Origin: Stappia stellulata | GTDB taxonomy: Bacteria; Pseudomonadota; Alphaproteobacteria; Rhizobiales; Stappiaceae | DNA length: 64,000 bases | Assembly (NCBI RefSeq): GCF_020176715.1 | Contig: NZ_JAIVMF010000006.1 | Location: 1-64,000, forward strand | Reading direction: 5' to 3' | Made by a program: the position numbers and the translations under genes | The notes under the pieces: model-generated | Databases searched by the model: none | What the model was told of the DNA's origin: nothing | What the model saw: only the letters and a program-made list of their open reading frames with translations | Shown: positions 17,513-27,028 of the stretch, piece after piece | Position numbering within the stretch: position 1 is the first letter of the stretch | How the letters are laid out: the number at the start of each line of letters is the position of its first letter

Positions 17513-17532
17513 GGCGCGCCAATCGGCGCGCC
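17513..17532 (-). repeat. Inverted repeat between hydA and the amidase gene
   Basis: GGCGCGCC at 17513-17520 is repeated, and is self-complementary, at 17525-17532, giving an 8-bp stem with an AATC loop. It follows the amidase stop by 9 bp. It could stabilise mRNA ends or partly terminate transcription. Confidence 0.4.
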
Positions 17533-17541
17533 AAATGGTGT

Positions 17542-18801
17542 TCATTCCGCGATCTCCGCCGCGTCCAGCACCGCGTGCAGCAGCACGTCGGCGCCGGCGG
17601 TGGCCCAGTCCTTGGAAATCTCCTCCGCCTCGTTGTGCGACAGGCCGTCGACGCAGGGGCACATGATCATCGCCGTCGGCGCGACGCGGTTGATCCAGCA
17701 GGCGTCGTGACCGGCACCCGAGATGATGTCCCGGTGCGAATAGCCGAGCCGTTCCGCCGCATTGCGCACGGCCTTGACGCAGGTCTCGTCGAAGGTGACG
17801 GGATCGAAATGGCCGACGGATTCAATCTCGACGGAAAGGCCCAGTTCCTCGGCGATCTTCGGGGCCTTGGCCTCGAATTCCGCCTTCATGCCGTCGAGCG
17901 TGTCCTGGTCGGGCGAGCGGAAGTCGATGGTGAAGACCACCTTGCCGGGAATGACGTTGCGCGAGTTGGGATGGACATCGCAATGGCCGATGGCGCCGAC
18001 CGCGCGCGGCTGGTTCTTCATCGCGATCTCATGCACCAGCTCGGTCATGCGCGCCATGCCGAGACCGGCGTTCCTGCGCATCGGCATCGGCGTGGAGCCG
18101 GTGTGGCTGTCCTTGCCGGTCACCGTCACCTGCAACCACCACAGGCCCTGGCCGTGGGTGACGACGCCGATGTCCTTGTCCTCCGCTTCCAGGATCGGCC
18201 CTTGCTCGATGTGCAGCTCGAACATGGCGTGGATCTCGTCCTTGCGCGATCCCACCGGCTCGTCGCCGACCCAGCCGATCCGCTTCAGCTCGTCGCCGAA
18301 CTTCTTGCCGTCCGCATCGACCCGGTCATAGGCCCAGTCCTCGTCGTGCATGCCGGCGAAAACGCCGGAGGCAAGCATGGCGGGCGCAAACCGCGTGCCT
18401 TCCTCGTTGGTCCAGTTGACGACGACGATCGGCCGTTTGGTCTTGATGTTGAGGTCGTTGAGCGTGCGGATCAGCTCCAGCCCGCCGAGAACGCCGAGGA
18501 CGCCGTCGTATTTGCCGCCCGTCGGCTGCGTGTCGAGATGCGAGCCGACATAGACGGGCTTTGCGTCGGGATCCGTTCCCTCGCGGCGGGCAAACATGTT
18601 GCCCATCGTGTCGACGCCCATCGACATGCCGGCCGCGTCGCACCACGACTGATAGAGCCTGCGGCCCTCGTTGTCGGCATCGGTCAGCGTCTGGCGGTTG
18701 TTGCCGCCGGCAACACCCGGTCCGATCTTCGCCATCTCCATCAGGCTGTCCCACAGCCGGTCGCCGTCGATGCGGATGTTCTTTCCAGGTGCGCTCATCA
18801 C
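17542..18801 (-). CDS. pydC: N-carbamoyl-beta-alanine amidase (Zn-dependent hydrolase)
   Basis: Releases beta-alanine, CO2 and ammonia from N-carbamoyl-beta-alanine, step 3 of reductive pyrimidine degradation. The 419-residue protein is an M20-family hydantoinase/carbamoylase. Metal-ligand motifs are visible: GSHLDTQPTGGKYDG, NEEGTRF, ELHIEQGPILE and the C-terminal LSHNEAEE. It cannot be separated by sequence alone from allantoate amidohydrolase or L-carbamoylase. The dihydropyrimidinase, mmsA and transaminase neighbours favour the beta-ureidopropionase role. Confidence 0.88.
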   Translation of the reverse strand: MMSAPGKNIRIDGDRLWDSLMEMAKIGPGVAGGNNRQTLTDADNEGRRLYQSWCDAAGMSMGVDTMGNMFARREGTDPDAKPVYVGSHLDTQPTGGKYDGVLGVLGGLELIRTLNDLNIKTKRPIVVVNWTNEEGTRFAPAMLASGVFAGMHDEDWAYDRVDADGKKFGDELKRIGWVGDEPVGSRKDEIHAMFELHIEQGPILEAEDKDIGVVTHGQGLWWLQVTVTGKDSHTGSTPMPMRRNAGLGMARMTELVHEIAMKNQPRAVGAIGHCDVHPNSRNVIPGKVVFTIDFRSPDQDTLDGMKAEFEAKAPKIAEELGLSVEIESVGHFDPVTFDETCVKAVRNAAERLGYSHRDIISGAGHDACWINRVAPTAMIMCPCVDGLSHNEAEEISKDWATAGADVLLHAVLDAAEIAE

Positions 18802-18808
18802 GCCTCTC

Positions 18809-19111
18809 CTAACTCTTGAGTTCGACTTCGACGAAGCTCATCGGAGCATCGCCGCCGTTGACGACATTGTGTTCGACCCCGGCGGGACGGCGGTAGGCCG
18901 CCCCTGCCGGCATCTCCACCCGGCGGGCCGCGCCGCCGGGCTCCTCCAGCAGGAAATGACAGTCCGTCACGGGCGTCACGACATAGTCCATGTCGTGACG
19001 GTGCCAGCCGGTCTCCGCGCCCGGCGCGAAGTCCCAGCGGGTGACGCGCACCCGCTCGTCGTCGACCAGCACCTCAGATGTGGCGGAAGGACGGGTCATC
19101 GCTGCCGTCAA
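18809..19111 (-). CDS. Small cupin-domain protein
   Basis: A 100-residue single-domain cupin. The metal-binding motif is visible as [13 protein letters not shown], followed by [17 protein letters not shown]. It sits between mmsA and the amidase gene with a 4-bp overlap at its start and a 7-bp gap after, so it belongs to the pyrimidine operon. Its role is unknown: it may act as a metal-dependent isomerase or decarboxylase, or handle the reactive semialdehyde. An internal ATG at 19099 is an alternative start. Confidence 0.75.
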   Translation of the reverse strand: MTAAMTRPSATSEVLVDDERVRVTRWDFAPGAETGWHRHDMDYVVTPVTDCHFLLEEPGGAARRVEMPAGAAYRRPAGVEHNVVNGGDAPMSFVEVELKS

Positions 19112-20604
19112 TCCATGTTCGGGAAGGTGTAGACCGCCCCGTCCTTGATGCCGGCGGGCCAGCGGGTCGTGACCGTCTTGAGCCGGGTGTTGAAGCGCAC
19201 GCCCTCCTCACCGTAGATCGAATGATCGCCGAACAGCGAGCGCTTCCAGCCACCGAAGGAAAAGTAAGCGACCGGCACGGGGATCGGCACGTTGATGCCG
19301 ACCATGCCGACCTCGATGCCGTCGGCGAAGGCGCGGGCGGCATCGCCGTCGCGGGTGAAAATCGCCGTGCCGTTGCCGTATTCATGCTCGTTGATCAGCG
19401 ACAGGGCTTCCTCGTAGCCCTTGGCGCGCACCACCGAGAGCACCGGACCGAAGATCTCTTCCTTGTAGATCGTCATGTCCTTCGTGACGCGGTCGAACAG
19501 CGTGCCGCCGACGAAATAGCCGTTCTCATAGCCCTGAAGCGTGAAGCCGCGCCCGTCAACCAGAAGCTCCGCGCCTTCCTTCTCGCCCTGGTCGATGTAA
19601 CCCAGCACCTTGCGCATGTGCTGTTCGGTGACGACCGGGCCCATTTCGGCATCCTTGTCGGTGGCCGGGCCGATTTTCAGCGCCTGCACGCGCGGGATCA
19701 GCTTTTCCACCAGCCGGTCGGCGGTTTCCTCGCCGATGGGAACGGCAACCGAGATCGCCATGCAGCGCTCGCCGGCGGAGCCGTAGCCCGCGCCCATCAG
19801 GGCATCGGCGGCCTGGTCCATGTCGGCGTCGGGCATCACCACCATGTGGTTCTTGGCGCCGCCCAGCGCCTGGACCCGCTTTCCGTGCGCCGTGCCGGTG
19901 GAATAGACGTATTCGGCAATCGGCGTGGAGCCGACGAAGGAGAGCGCCTTCACGTCCGGGTGGGTCAGGAGCACGTCGACGGCTTCCTTGTCGCCATGCA
20001 CGACGTTCAGCACGCCATCGGGGAACCCGGCCTTCTGGAAGAGATCGTAGACCACCATCACGGCGGAGGGATCGCGCTCGGACGGCTTGAGGACGAAGGT
20101 GTTCCCGCAGGCAACCGAGATCGGATACATCCAAAGCGGCACCATCGCCGGGAAATTGAACGGCGTGATGCCGGCGACGACGCCGAGCGGCTGGCGGTCG
20201 GAATAGCTGTCGATGGCCGGACCGACGTTGCGGGCGAAATCGCCCTTCAGCAGATGCGGGATGCCGCAGGCGAATTCCACCACCTCGATGCCGCGCGCCA
20301 CTTCGCCCAGCGCATCGTCATGGGTCTTGCCGTGTTCGGCGGAAATCGCGCGGGCGATGTCGTCGGCATGGGCGGACAGAAGTTCCTTGAAGCGGAACAT
20401 GCAGCGTGCCCGCTTCGCCGGAGGCGTGTCGCGCCAGGCCGGGAAGGCCGCCTTGGCCGCGGCAATCGCCTCGGCGACTTCGTCGGCGGTCGACAGGTGC
20501 AGCGTCGCGCTCTGTTCACCGGTGGCGGGATTGTAGATCGCGGCCGTGCGGGCGGAACGGGAGGGGGCACGTGTGCCGCCGATGGCATTTTCAATGACTG
20601 TCAT
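19108..20604 (-). CDS. mmsA: CoA-acylating (methyl)malonate-semialdehyde dehydrogenase
   Basis: Oxidises malonic or methylmalonic semialdehyde to acetyl-CoA or propionyl-CoA with NAD+ and CoA, the last step for beta-alanine and beta-aminoisobutyrate. The 498 residues match MmsA. The catalytic cysteine is in [14 protein letters not shown] (near residue 285), and the substrate-site motif [19 protein letters not shown] is present. It overlaps the cupin start by 4 bp. A 14-bp hairpin lies between it and the transaminase gene upstream. Confidence 0.94.
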   Translation of the reverse strand: MTVIENAIGGTRAPSRSARTAAIYNPATGEQSATLHLSTADEVAEAIAAAKAAFPAWRDTPPAKRARCMFRFKELLSAHADDIARAISAEHGKTHDDALGEVARGIEVVEFACGIPHLLKGDFARNVGPAIDSYSDRQPLGVVAGITPFNFPAMVPLWMYPISVACGNTFVLKPSERDPSAVMVVYDLFQKAGFPDGVLNVVHGDKEAVDVLLTHPDVKALSFVGSTPIAEYVYSTGTAHGKRVQALGGAKNHMVVMPDADMDQAADALMGAGYGSAGERCMAISVAVPIGEETADRLVEKLIPRVQALKIGPATDKDAEMGPVVTEQHMRKVLGYIDQGEKEGAELLVDGRGFTLQGYENGYFVGGTLFDRVTKDMTIYKEEIFGPVLSVVRAKGYEEALSLINEHEYGNGTAIFTRDGDAARAFADGIEVGMVGINVPIPVPVAYFSFGGWKRSLFGDHSIYGEEGVRFNTRLKTVTTRWPAGIKDGAVYTFPNMD

Positions 20605-20669
20605 GTTCGGTTCCTGGTCCGTGGCCGGGCCGAAATCTGCCGCCCCGCCATCGTTTCGTGTGAGCTTGC

Positions 20670-20700
20670 GCAGGCCGCACCGGTGACCGGTGCGGCCTGC
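20670..20700 (-). repeat. Perfect 14-bp hairpin between transaminase and mmsA genes
   Basis: The arms at 20670-20683 and 20687-20700 are exact complements around a TGA loop. There is no T run, so it is not a standard terminator. It lies 10 bp after the transaminase stop and could set relative expression or protect the 3' end of a processed mRNA. Confidence 0.55.
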
Positions 20701-20710
20701 GGTCCGGGAT

Positions 20711-22036
20711 CTAGTCCAGGGCTTCCAGAACGGTGCGGAGGGTATCGACCAGCCGGTCGATCTCGCTCTTCTCGATGATCAGCGGCGGCGACAGCGCGAT
20801 GATGTCGCCGGTGGTGCGGATCAGGACGCCGGCCTCATAGGCATTGAGGAAGGCGGTGAAGGCCCGCTTCGTCGGCTCACCGGCCATCGGCTCCAGCTCG
20901 ATCGCGCCGATCAGGCCGATGTTGCGGATGTCGATGACGTGGCGCGTGCCTTTCAGCGAATGCAGCGCGTCGGCCCAATAGTCCTCAAGCTCGGCGGCGC
21001 GGGTCAGGAGCCCCTCTTCCTCATAGGTGTCGAGCGTGCCGAGCGCGGCTGCGCAGGCCACCGGATGACCGGAATAGGTGTAACCGTGGAAGAACTCGAT
21101 GAGGTGTTCCGGCCCGGTCATGAAGGCCTGATGCACGTCGCTGGAACAGAACACAGCCCCCATCGGAATGACGCCGTTGGTGATGCCCTTGGCGGTGGTG
21201 ACCAAGTCCGGCACCACGCCGAAATGATCGACCGCGAAGGGGGAGCCCAGGCGTCCGAACCCGGTGATCACCTCGTCGAAGATCAACAGGATGCCATGCT
21301 GGTCGCAGATCTCGCGCAACCGCTTGAGATAGCCCTTCGGCGGGATCAGCACGCCGGTGGAGCCGGCAACCGGCTCCACGATCACCGCCGCGATGGTCGA
21401 CGGGTCATGCAGCTGGACGAGACGGATGAGTTCCTCGGCATATTCCGCGCCATTGTCCGGCTGGCCGCGCGAGAAGGCGTTGCGCTCCAGATCGTGGGTG
21501 TGGCGAATGTGGTCGACGCCGCCGAGAAGCGTGCCGAACATCTTGCGGTTGGCGACGATGCCGCCGACGGAAATGCCGCCGAAATTGACGCCGTGATAGC
21601 CGCGCTCGCGGCCGATCAACCGGGTGCGGGAGCCCTCGCCGCGAACGCGGTGATAGGCAATCGCCATTTTCAGCGCCGTCTCGACGGATTCGGAGCCGGA
21701 ATTGGTGAAAAACACATGGTCGAGCGGCGAGGGCATCAGCGCCGACAGGCGCGCGGCCAGCTCGAAGGCATGCGGATGACCCATCTGGAAGGCCGGCGCA
21801 TAGTCGAGCTCGGCAATCTGGCGCTGCACCGCCTCGGTGATGCGGGGCCGCGCATGACCGGCGTTGCAGCACCACAGCCCGGCCGTACCGTCCAGCACCT
21901 GACGACCGTCGGCGGTCTTGTAGTACATGCCCTCCGCGCCGACAAAGAGGCGCGGGTTCTTCTTGAACTGGCGGTTTGCCGTAAACGGCATCCAGAAGGC
22001 GTCGAGATTGTTGCTGGTCAGCGCCGGCTGCGACAT
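20711..22036 (-). CDS. Beta-alanine (omega-amino acid):pyruvate transaminase
   Basis: A class III PLP aminotransferase of 441 residues that would convert beta-alanine to malonic semialdehyde, linking pydC to mmsA. Visible motifs are [16 protein letters not shown], the PLP-contacting [13 protein letters not shown], and the Schiff-base lysine in [15 protein letters not shown]. The ATG at 22036 has GGAGGA upstream; the open frame to 22246 is not conserved. It is the first gene of the long minus-strand operon, downstream of the two RutR-like operators. Confidence 0.92.
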   Translation of the reverse strand: MSQPALTSNNLDAFWMPFTANRQFKKNPRLFVGAEGMYYKTADGRQVLDGTAGLWCCNAGHARPRITEAVQRQIAELDYAPAFQMGHPHAFELAARLSALMPSPLDHVFFTNSGSESVETALKMAIAYHRVRGEGSRTRLIGRERGYHGVNFGGISVGGIVANRKMFGTLLGGVDHIRHTHDLERNAFSRGQPDNGAEYAEELIRLVQLHDPSTIAAVIVEPVAGSTGVLIPPKGYLKRLREICDQHGILLIFDEVITGFGRLGSPFAVDHFGVVPDLVTTAKGITNGVIPMGAVFCSSDVHQAFMTGPEHLIEFFHGYTYSGHPVACAAALGTLDTYEEEGLLTRAAELEDYWADALHSLKGTRHVIDIRNIGLIGAIELEPMAGEPTKRAFTAFLNAYEAGVLIRTTGDIIALSPPLIIEKSEIDRLVDTLRTVLEALD

Positions 22037-22346
22037 GGGTCCTCCGATCGCCCGCGCTTTGTTCCCGGCGGGCGCCCTGTTGTCTGTGATGCGATCGGCT
22101 TCGCGACAGGGCGCGGGACAAATCCCGCGCGCACGGCCGCTTGGTGCCGGCACGAAGCCTAGCACCGCCCATCGTTCCCCGTCTTCCCGCGCGTCGCGAC
22201 CTTGCACAGCATGACAGCTTGCGCGCCGCACAGGCAGCTCCCGCACCGGAGCGCGAGGGCTGAAATCTGGAAGGTCGCGGCCGTCGGTCTTGTTGTTTTG
22301 TGCCGGCGGTCCGTCTCATGTTATCCATTGCGTCAGGCCAAAAAAC

Positions 22347-22362
22347 CTGACCAAATGGTCAA
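22347..22362 (+). promoter_or_regulatory. RutR-like operator 1
   Basis: CTGACCAAATGGTCAA matches the RutR consensus TTGACCA-NN-TGGTCAA at 13 of 14 defined positions. It lies 75 bp before the first regulator gene. Confidence 0.8.
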
Positions 22363-22379
22363 AATGAGCCTAGGAAGGC

Positions 22380-22395
22380 TTGACCACATGGTCAA
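22380..22395 (+). promoter_or_regulatory. RutR-like operator 2
   Basis: TTGACCACATGGTCAA is a perfect match to the RutR consensus. It is 42 bp upstream of the first regulator's ATG and in phase with operator 1, so cooperative binding on one DNA face is possible. Confidence 0.85.
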
Positions 22396-22437
22396 GATCA
22401 ATTTTTGGCTGTTGTGCCGAATTGGCGATCAGGGACG

Positions 22438-23124
22438 ATGCGCGCCAGGGACAAGACACAGAAGAGCGCCGTTCGCGAAGAGAACGAACGCGCCATCCTC
22501 AAGGCGGCCGAGGAGGTCTTCGCCGAACGCGGCTTCCGGGGCGCGACCACCGGCGTGATCGCCGACCGCGCCGGCATCCCCAAGGCCAACCTGCATTACT
22601 ACTTCCCGACAAAGGAAGCGCTCTACCGCCGCGTGGTGGAGCACATCTTCAATGTCTGGCTCGATGCGGCCAACACCTTCGACGAGAGCGACGATCCGGT
22701 CGAAGCGCTCACCGCCTATATCTCGGCGAAAATGGACATCTCCCGCGCGCATCCGATGGGGTCGAAGGTCTGGGCCAACGAGATCCTGCACAAGGCGCCG
22801 GTGATCCAGGACTATCTGGAGACCACCTTGCGCGACTGGACCGCATCGCGGGCCGCCGTCATCGACCGCTGGGTGACGGAGGGCAAGATCGCGCCGGTCA
22901 ACGCCCGCTACCTGCTCTACATGATCTGGGCGACGACCCAGCATTACGCCGACTTCAATCACCAGATCGATACGCTGAACGGCGGCACGCCGTTGGACGA
23001 TGCCCAGTTCGAGGACGCCAAGAAGACGGTGATCGGCATCGTCCTTGCCGGCATCGGCGCCAAACCGCCCGCAGCCCCCTCCCCTGCGCCCGCGCCGGCC
23101 GAACCCGCGCGTGCGGAGGCATGA
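22438..23124 (+). CDS. TetR-family regulator, RutR paralogue
   Basis: 228 residues. An N-terminal helix-turn-helix (ATTGVIADRAGIPKANLHYYFPTKEALY) precedes a RutR-type ligand domain ending in LLYMIWATTQHYADF. That segment is nearly identical to the same part of the next protein, so the two are clearly paralogues. A proline/alanine-rich tail ends the protein. I use the ATG at 22438; an in-frame TTG at 22405 is less likely because it sits close to operator 2. It probably senses pyrimidines or a pathway intermediate and binds the palindromes just upstream. Confidence 0.85.
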   Translation: MRARDKTQKSAVREENERAILKAAEEVFAERGFRGATTGVIADRAGIPKANLHYYFPTKEALYRRVVEHIFNVWLDAANTFDESDDPVEALTAYISAKMDISRAHPMGSKVWANEILHKAPVIQDYLETTLRDWTASRAAVIDRWVTEGKIAPVNARYLLYMIWATTQHYADFNHQIDTLNGGTPLDDAQFEDAKKTVIGIVLAGIGAKPPAAPSPAPAPAEPARAEA

Positions 23125-23753
23125 GCGTGGACGACCAGCCGCGGCGCACACGCATTCAGGAGAGAAACCGGGCGCGCATCCTGGAGGCGGCGCTCGGGAC
23201 CTTCGCCCGCTTCGGCTATCGCGGCACCCGTGTCGACCAGATCGCCAGCGACGCGGGCATGTCGAAGTCGAACCTGCTTTATTATTTCGGCTCCAAGTCG
23301 GAGATCTACAAGGCGGTGCTCGCCGGCCTGCTGGACCGCTGGCTCGCCCCCTTGCGCACGCTTGACCCCGACGGCGACCCGCGCCGCGAGCTGACGGCCT
23401 ATATCGAGCAAAAGCTGCGCTTTTCCGCCAACGAACCGGAAGCCTCGCGCCTCTTTGCCAATGAGGTGATGCAGGGCGCACCGATGATCCGCGACGTGCT
23501 CGAGGGGCCGCTCAAGGCGCTTGTCGAGGAAAAGGCGGAGGTGCTGCGCCACTGGGCGAAGGCGGGAAAGATCCGCGACGTTGATCCCTATCACCTGATC
23601 TTCCTGATCTGGGCGACGACCCAGCACTACGCCGATTTCGCGCCGCAGATCGAGGCGCTGACCGGGTCCGGCATTCACGACGACCGGTTTCGCAAGGGCG
23701 CGCTGGAAACCCTGTCGGCGCTTCTCCTTGAGGGGCTCCTGCCCCGCGCTTGA
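23121..23753 (+). CDS. rutR: Pyrimidine-responsive regulator RutR
   Basis: A 210-residue TetR protein close to E. coli RutR, which binds uracil/thymine. Visible are ILEAALGTFARFGYRGTRVDQIA, the recognition helix MSKSNLLYYFGSKSEIY, SRLFANEVMQGAPM and LIFLIWATTQHYADFAPQIEALTG. The start overlaps the preceding regulator's stop by ATGA, so both are made from one transcript. It likely controls the flanking degradation operons through the three TTGACCA-type sites. The division of labour between the two regulators is unknown. Confidence 0.9.
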   Translation: MSVDDQPRRTRIQERNRARILEAALGTFARFGYRGTRVDQIASDAGMSKSNLLYYFGSKSEIYKAVLAGLLDRWLAPLRTLDPDGDPRRELTAYIEQKLRFSANEPEASRLFANEVMQGAPMIRDVLEGPLKALVEEKAEVLRHWAKAGKIRDVDPYHLIFLIWATTQHYADFAPQIEALTGSGIHDDRFRKGALETLSALLLEGLLPRA

Positions 23754-23859
23754 TCTGAACGCCCGCGCGGGTCATCCTCAACAGACACAGTCGCGCGTGC
23801 GCGGCCGACCCTTGACTGCGCACGCCCGAGCGCGACGCGCCAAGCTTGCGAGGATACCC

Positions 23860-24678
23860 ATGCGTGGTTCTCAGATTCTTGTCGCCGGCGCCCTGTGTCT
23901 CGGCCTCTCCCTCGGCGCGACCGGCGCGCTGGCGGCCTCCTGCGGCAACACCGCGCAGGGTTTTCCGGCCTGGCTTGCGGATTTCCAGCGCAAGGCGGTG
24001 GCGTCGGGGGTTTCCTCCAGAACGGTGAAGGCCGCGCTCGGCGGTCTGCGCTACAACACCAAGGTGATCCGCCGCGACCGCAACCAGAAATCCTTTAAAC
24101 TGAGCTTCCAGCAGTTCCTGGCGCGCCGCGCGCCGCCGAGCACCATCGCGATCGGCCGCAAGCGGCTGCGCCAGCATGCGGTCGTGCTCGACCGGGTGGA
24201 GCGCAAATACGGCGTGCCGAAGGAAATCATCGTCTCGATCTGGGGGCTTGAGTCGGGCTTCGGTCGCTTCATGGGCGACATTCCGATTTTCTCGTCGCTG
24301 GCCACCCTTGCTTACGACTGCCGGCGGTCGGCATTCTTCACCAACGAGCTTATGAGCGCGCTCCGGATCGCCGACCGCGGCGCCATGAGCATTCGCGACA
24401 TGAAGGGCGCCTGGGCCGGCGAGATCGGCCAGACGCAGTTCCTCGCCTCCAGCTATGAGCGCTTTGCAGTCGATTTCGACGGTGACGGCCGGCCCAACCT
24501 GATCCGCAGCAAGCCGGACGTCTTCGCCTCGACGGCGAACTTCCTGCGCCGGCATGGCTGGCGCAAGGGCGCTGACTGGTCGCCGGGCACGGCGAACTAC
24601 GGGGTGCTGCGCGACTGGAACCGGGCGGAGGTCTATCGCAAGACCATCGCCTATATGGCCACGCAGCTGCGCAACTGA
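23860..24678 (+). CDS. Lytic murein transglycosylase, MltB type
   Basis: A periplasmic enzyme cleaving peptidoglycan glycan strands. It has 272 residues with a signal peptide cut near GALAAS. The catalytic glutamate is in VSIWGLESGFGRFMG, and the family motifs AGEIGQTQFLASSY and DFDGDGRPNLI follow. No lipobox or C-terminal peptidoglycan-binding domain is present. The ATG at 23860 directly precedes the signal peptide. It lies between the regulators and an EamA exporter and seems unrelated to pyrimidine use. Confidence 0.92.
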   Translation: MRGSQILVAGALCLGLSLGATGALAASCGNTAQGFPAWLADFQRKAVASGVSSRTVKAALGGLRYNTKVIRRDRNQKSFKLSFQQFLARRAPPSTIAIGRKRLRQHAVVLDRVERKYGVPKEIIVSIWGLESGFGRFMGDIPIFSSLATLAYDCRRSAFFTNELMSALRIADRGAMSIRDMKGAWAGEIGQTQFLASSYERFAVDFDGDGRPNLIRSKPDVFASTANFLRRHGWRKGADWSPGTANYGVLRDWNRAEVYRKTIAYMATQLRN

Positions 24679-24699
24679 CCGGCGCGTCTTCCGACCGGG

Positions 24700-25614
24700 T
24701 CAGCCCCTTTTGTGCGTGTCTCGCTGCAGGATCAGCGTCGCGACCGCCGTCACCGCAACGCCGGCGAGCGTCAGCATGCCGGGCCAGGGCGCGCCCAGCG
24801 CCAGCGTCTCGAACAGGACGAAGGACGGCAGCAGATAGGTGTAGGCCATCACCGGACCCGACGGCAGGCGCAGGCTCGCATAGGTGGCGAAGAAGAAGCT
24901 GGACGCGGTCGGGAAGACTGCCAGATAGGCAACGCCGATGAAGGCGCGGGCCGGCACCTCCGGCCAGTTCGTCTGCAGCAGGTCGTCGTGGCCGTAGACC
25001 AGCAGGATCACCGCGCCGCAGGCGAGGATCCAGAAATTGAACACCTCCAGCGGTTCGCCGCGATTGAGGAGGCGCATCAGCGGCGAATAGAACGCGTAGG
25101 ACATCACCCCGAAGAGAAAGATCGTTTCTCCTGTGCCGATCTCGAAGCGCAGGAGCCGGCCGATGTCTGACCCGAACAGCACCAGGATCGCGCCCGCCGC
25201 ACCGAGGGCAAGACAGGCCGCCTGACGGCGCGACACGGTCTGGCGGAGCAGGAGATAGCCGGCAATCGCGGTGAAGGCCGGCAGCAGCGTGAAGACGGCG
25301 CCGGCATTGAGCGCGCTGGTGTAGCGCAGCGCCTCGAACATCGTCACGAAGAAGATGTTCAGCACCACCGCGATCAGGATATAGACCGGAAAGCGCGACA
25401 GTTTCGGGCGCTGCCAAAGCCCCTTCCAGGTGGCGATACCAGCGAAGATCGCCGCCGCCAGACAGAAGCGCAAGGCGGTGAGCACCGCCGGAGCCAGGTC
25501 CCCGGTGATGGCATGGCCGACCGGAAAGGACGTCGAGACGAGGAACACGAAACCGAGCATCGCCAGATGGGCGCGCCCGGTTCCCATATCTGCCCTGTCG
25601 GCGGAGACGCTCAT
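24700..25614 (-). CDS. EamA/DMT-family transporter
   Basis: A 304-residue inner-membrane protein with ten predicted TM helices arranged as two EamA repeats. The first repeat includes ALRFCLAAAIFAGIA and LRYTSALNAGAVFTLLPAFTAIAGYLLL. Members export amino acids, purines or other metabolites; the substrate is not evident. The start at 25614 is chosen over the ATG at 25632 because conserved sequence begins shortly after; both are possible. The stop of preA lies only 35 bp upstream on the same strand, so it may belong to the preT-preA operon. Confidence 0.87.
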   Translation of the reverse strand: MSVSADRADMGTGRAHLAMLGFVFLVSTSFPVGHAITGDLAPAVLTALRFCLAAAIFAGIATWKGLWQRPKLSRFPVYILIAVVLNIFFVTMFEALRYTSALNAGAVFTLLPAFTAIAGYLLLRQTVSRRQAACLALGAAGAILVLFGSDIGRLLRFEIGTGETIFLFGVMSYAFYSPLMRLLNRGEPLEVFNFWILACGAVILLVYGHDDLLQTNWPEVPARAFIGVAYLAVFPTASSFFFATYASLRLPSGPVMAYTYLLPSFVLFETLALGAPWPGMLTLAGVAVTAVATLILQRDTHKRG

Positions 25615-25648
25615 CGCGCGCTCCGCCGGCACGGTTCCAGGAGCGATG

Positions 25649-26959
25649 TCACTCGGCCGCTTCCATCACCCGGTTCGGATTGTTGGGATGCGTGGTCCAA
25701 TTGGCGTAATCCGGTTCGATCTTCTTGCCGGTTCGCGGATCCGTGCCCTCGGTCATCTGCACCATGGAGATGCAATCCTCCACCGGACAGACCGAGACGC
25801 ACAGATTGCAACCGACGCATTCCTCGTCGATCACCTCGAAATGACGCAAGCCGTCCTTCATCGAGGTGATGGCCTGATGCGAGGTGTCCTCGCAGGCGAT
25901 ATGACAGCGGCCGCACTTGATGCAAGCGTCCTGGTCGATCTGCGCCTTGACCACATAGTTGAGGTTAAGCTGCTGCCAGTCCGTCACATTGGGCACGGCC
26001 CGGCCGACAACCTGGTCGACGCTGGTGTAGCCCTTCTCGTCCATCCAGTCGCTGAGGCCGTCCTTCATCTCCTCGACGATCTTGAAGCCATAGGTCATCG
26101 CCGCCGTGCAGACCTGCACGGTGCCCGCGCCCAGGGCCATGAACTCGGCCGCGTCCTTCCAGGTGGTCACCCCTCCGATGCCGGAGATCGGCAGGCCGTG
26201 GGTTTCCGGGTCGCGGGCGATTTCCGCCACCATGTTGAGCGCGATCGGCTTGACCGCCGGACCGCAGTAGCCGCCATGAGCGCCGCGTCCGTCGATGGTG
26301 GGTTCGGGCGCCATCTGGTCGAGGTCGACCGAGACGATGGAGTTGATCGTGTTGATCAGCGAAACGGCGTCCGCACCGCCGGCCTTCGCCGCCTGGGCAG
26401 GCTTGCGAATGTCGGTGATATTCGGCGTCAGCTTGACGATGACGGGCATGCGGCTGTGCTGCTTGCACCAGCGGGTGACCATCTCGATGTATTCGGGCAC
26501 CTGGCCGACGGCCGAGCCCATGCCGCGTTCCGACATGCCGTGCGGGCAACCAAAGTTCAGCTCGATGCCGTCGGCCTCGGTGTCCTCGACCTTCTTGAGG
26601 ATGTCGATCCAGCTCTGCTCCTCGCAGGGCACCATCAGCGAGACGACCATCGCCCGGTCCGACCAGTCGCGCTTGACCTGCTTGATCTCGCGCAGGTTGA
26701 CCTCAAGCGGCCGGTCGGTGATCAGCTCGATGTTGTTGAAGCCGATCAGGTTGCGGTCGCGTCCGTGGATCGCGCCGTAGCGCGGGCCGTTGACGTTGAC
26801 CACCGCCGGGTCCTCGCCCAGCGTTTTCCAGACTACGCCGCCCCAGCCCGCCTTGAAGGCGCGCACGACGTTGTATTCCTTGTCTGTCGGCGGCGCGGAG
26901 GCCAGCCAGAACGGGTTCGGCGACTTGATGCCGATGAAATTTGTGCTGAGATCAGCCAT
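25649..26959 (-). CDS. preA: NAD-dependent dihydropyrimidine dehydrogenase, subunit PreA
   Basis: This catalytic subunit reduces uracil/thymine to the dihydro forms, step 1 of the reductive pathway. Of 436 residues, the first 330 form the FMN-binding TIM barrel (NGPRYGAIHGRDRNLIGFNN, ELNFGCPHGMSERGMGSA, GIGGVTTWKDAAEFMALGAG). The C-terminus carries two 4Fe-4S clusters, CIKCGRCHIAC and CVGCNLCVSVCP. It lies 69 bp after preT and forms a two-gene complex with it, with a RutR-like site upstream of preT. Confidence 0.95.
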   Translation of the reverse strand: MADLSTNFIGIKSPNPFWLASAPPTDKEYNVVRAFKAGWGGVVWKTLGEDPAVVNVNGPRYGAIHGRDRNLIGFNNIELITDRPLEVNLREIKQVKRDWSDRAMVVSLMVPCEEQSWIDILKKVEDTEADGIELNFGCPHGMSERGMGSAVGQVPEYIEMVTRWCKQHSRMPVIVKLTPNITDIRKPAQAAKAGGADAVSLINTINSIVSVDLDQMAPEPTIDGRGAHGGYCGPAVKPIALNMVAEIARDPETHGLPISGIGGVTTWKDAAEFMALGAGTVQVCTAAMTYGFKIVEEMKDGLSDWMDEKGYTSVDQVVGRAVPNVTDWQQLNLNYVVKAQIDQDACIKCGRCHIACEDTSHQAITSMKDGLRHFEVIDEECVGCNLCVSVCPVEDCISMVQMTEGTDPRTGKKIEPDYANWTTHPNNPNRVMEAAE

Positions 26960-27028
26960 TTCGTGATCCTCCCCACGGGATTTCGACCGCGGTTGAACTA
27001 TGAGGGTGACGCACGCGGTGCTTGTCGG

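Larger units (their letters stand above)
22037..22437. other. Control region between pyrimidine operon and tandem RutR-type genes
   Basis: These 401 bases hold no gene. The half next to the transaminase gene is GC-rich. The half next to the regulators is AT-richer and contains two RutR-like palindromes 33 bp apart centre to centre, about three helical turns. The minus-strand operon and the plus-strand regulators are divergent, so one region could control both. Confidence 0.7.
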
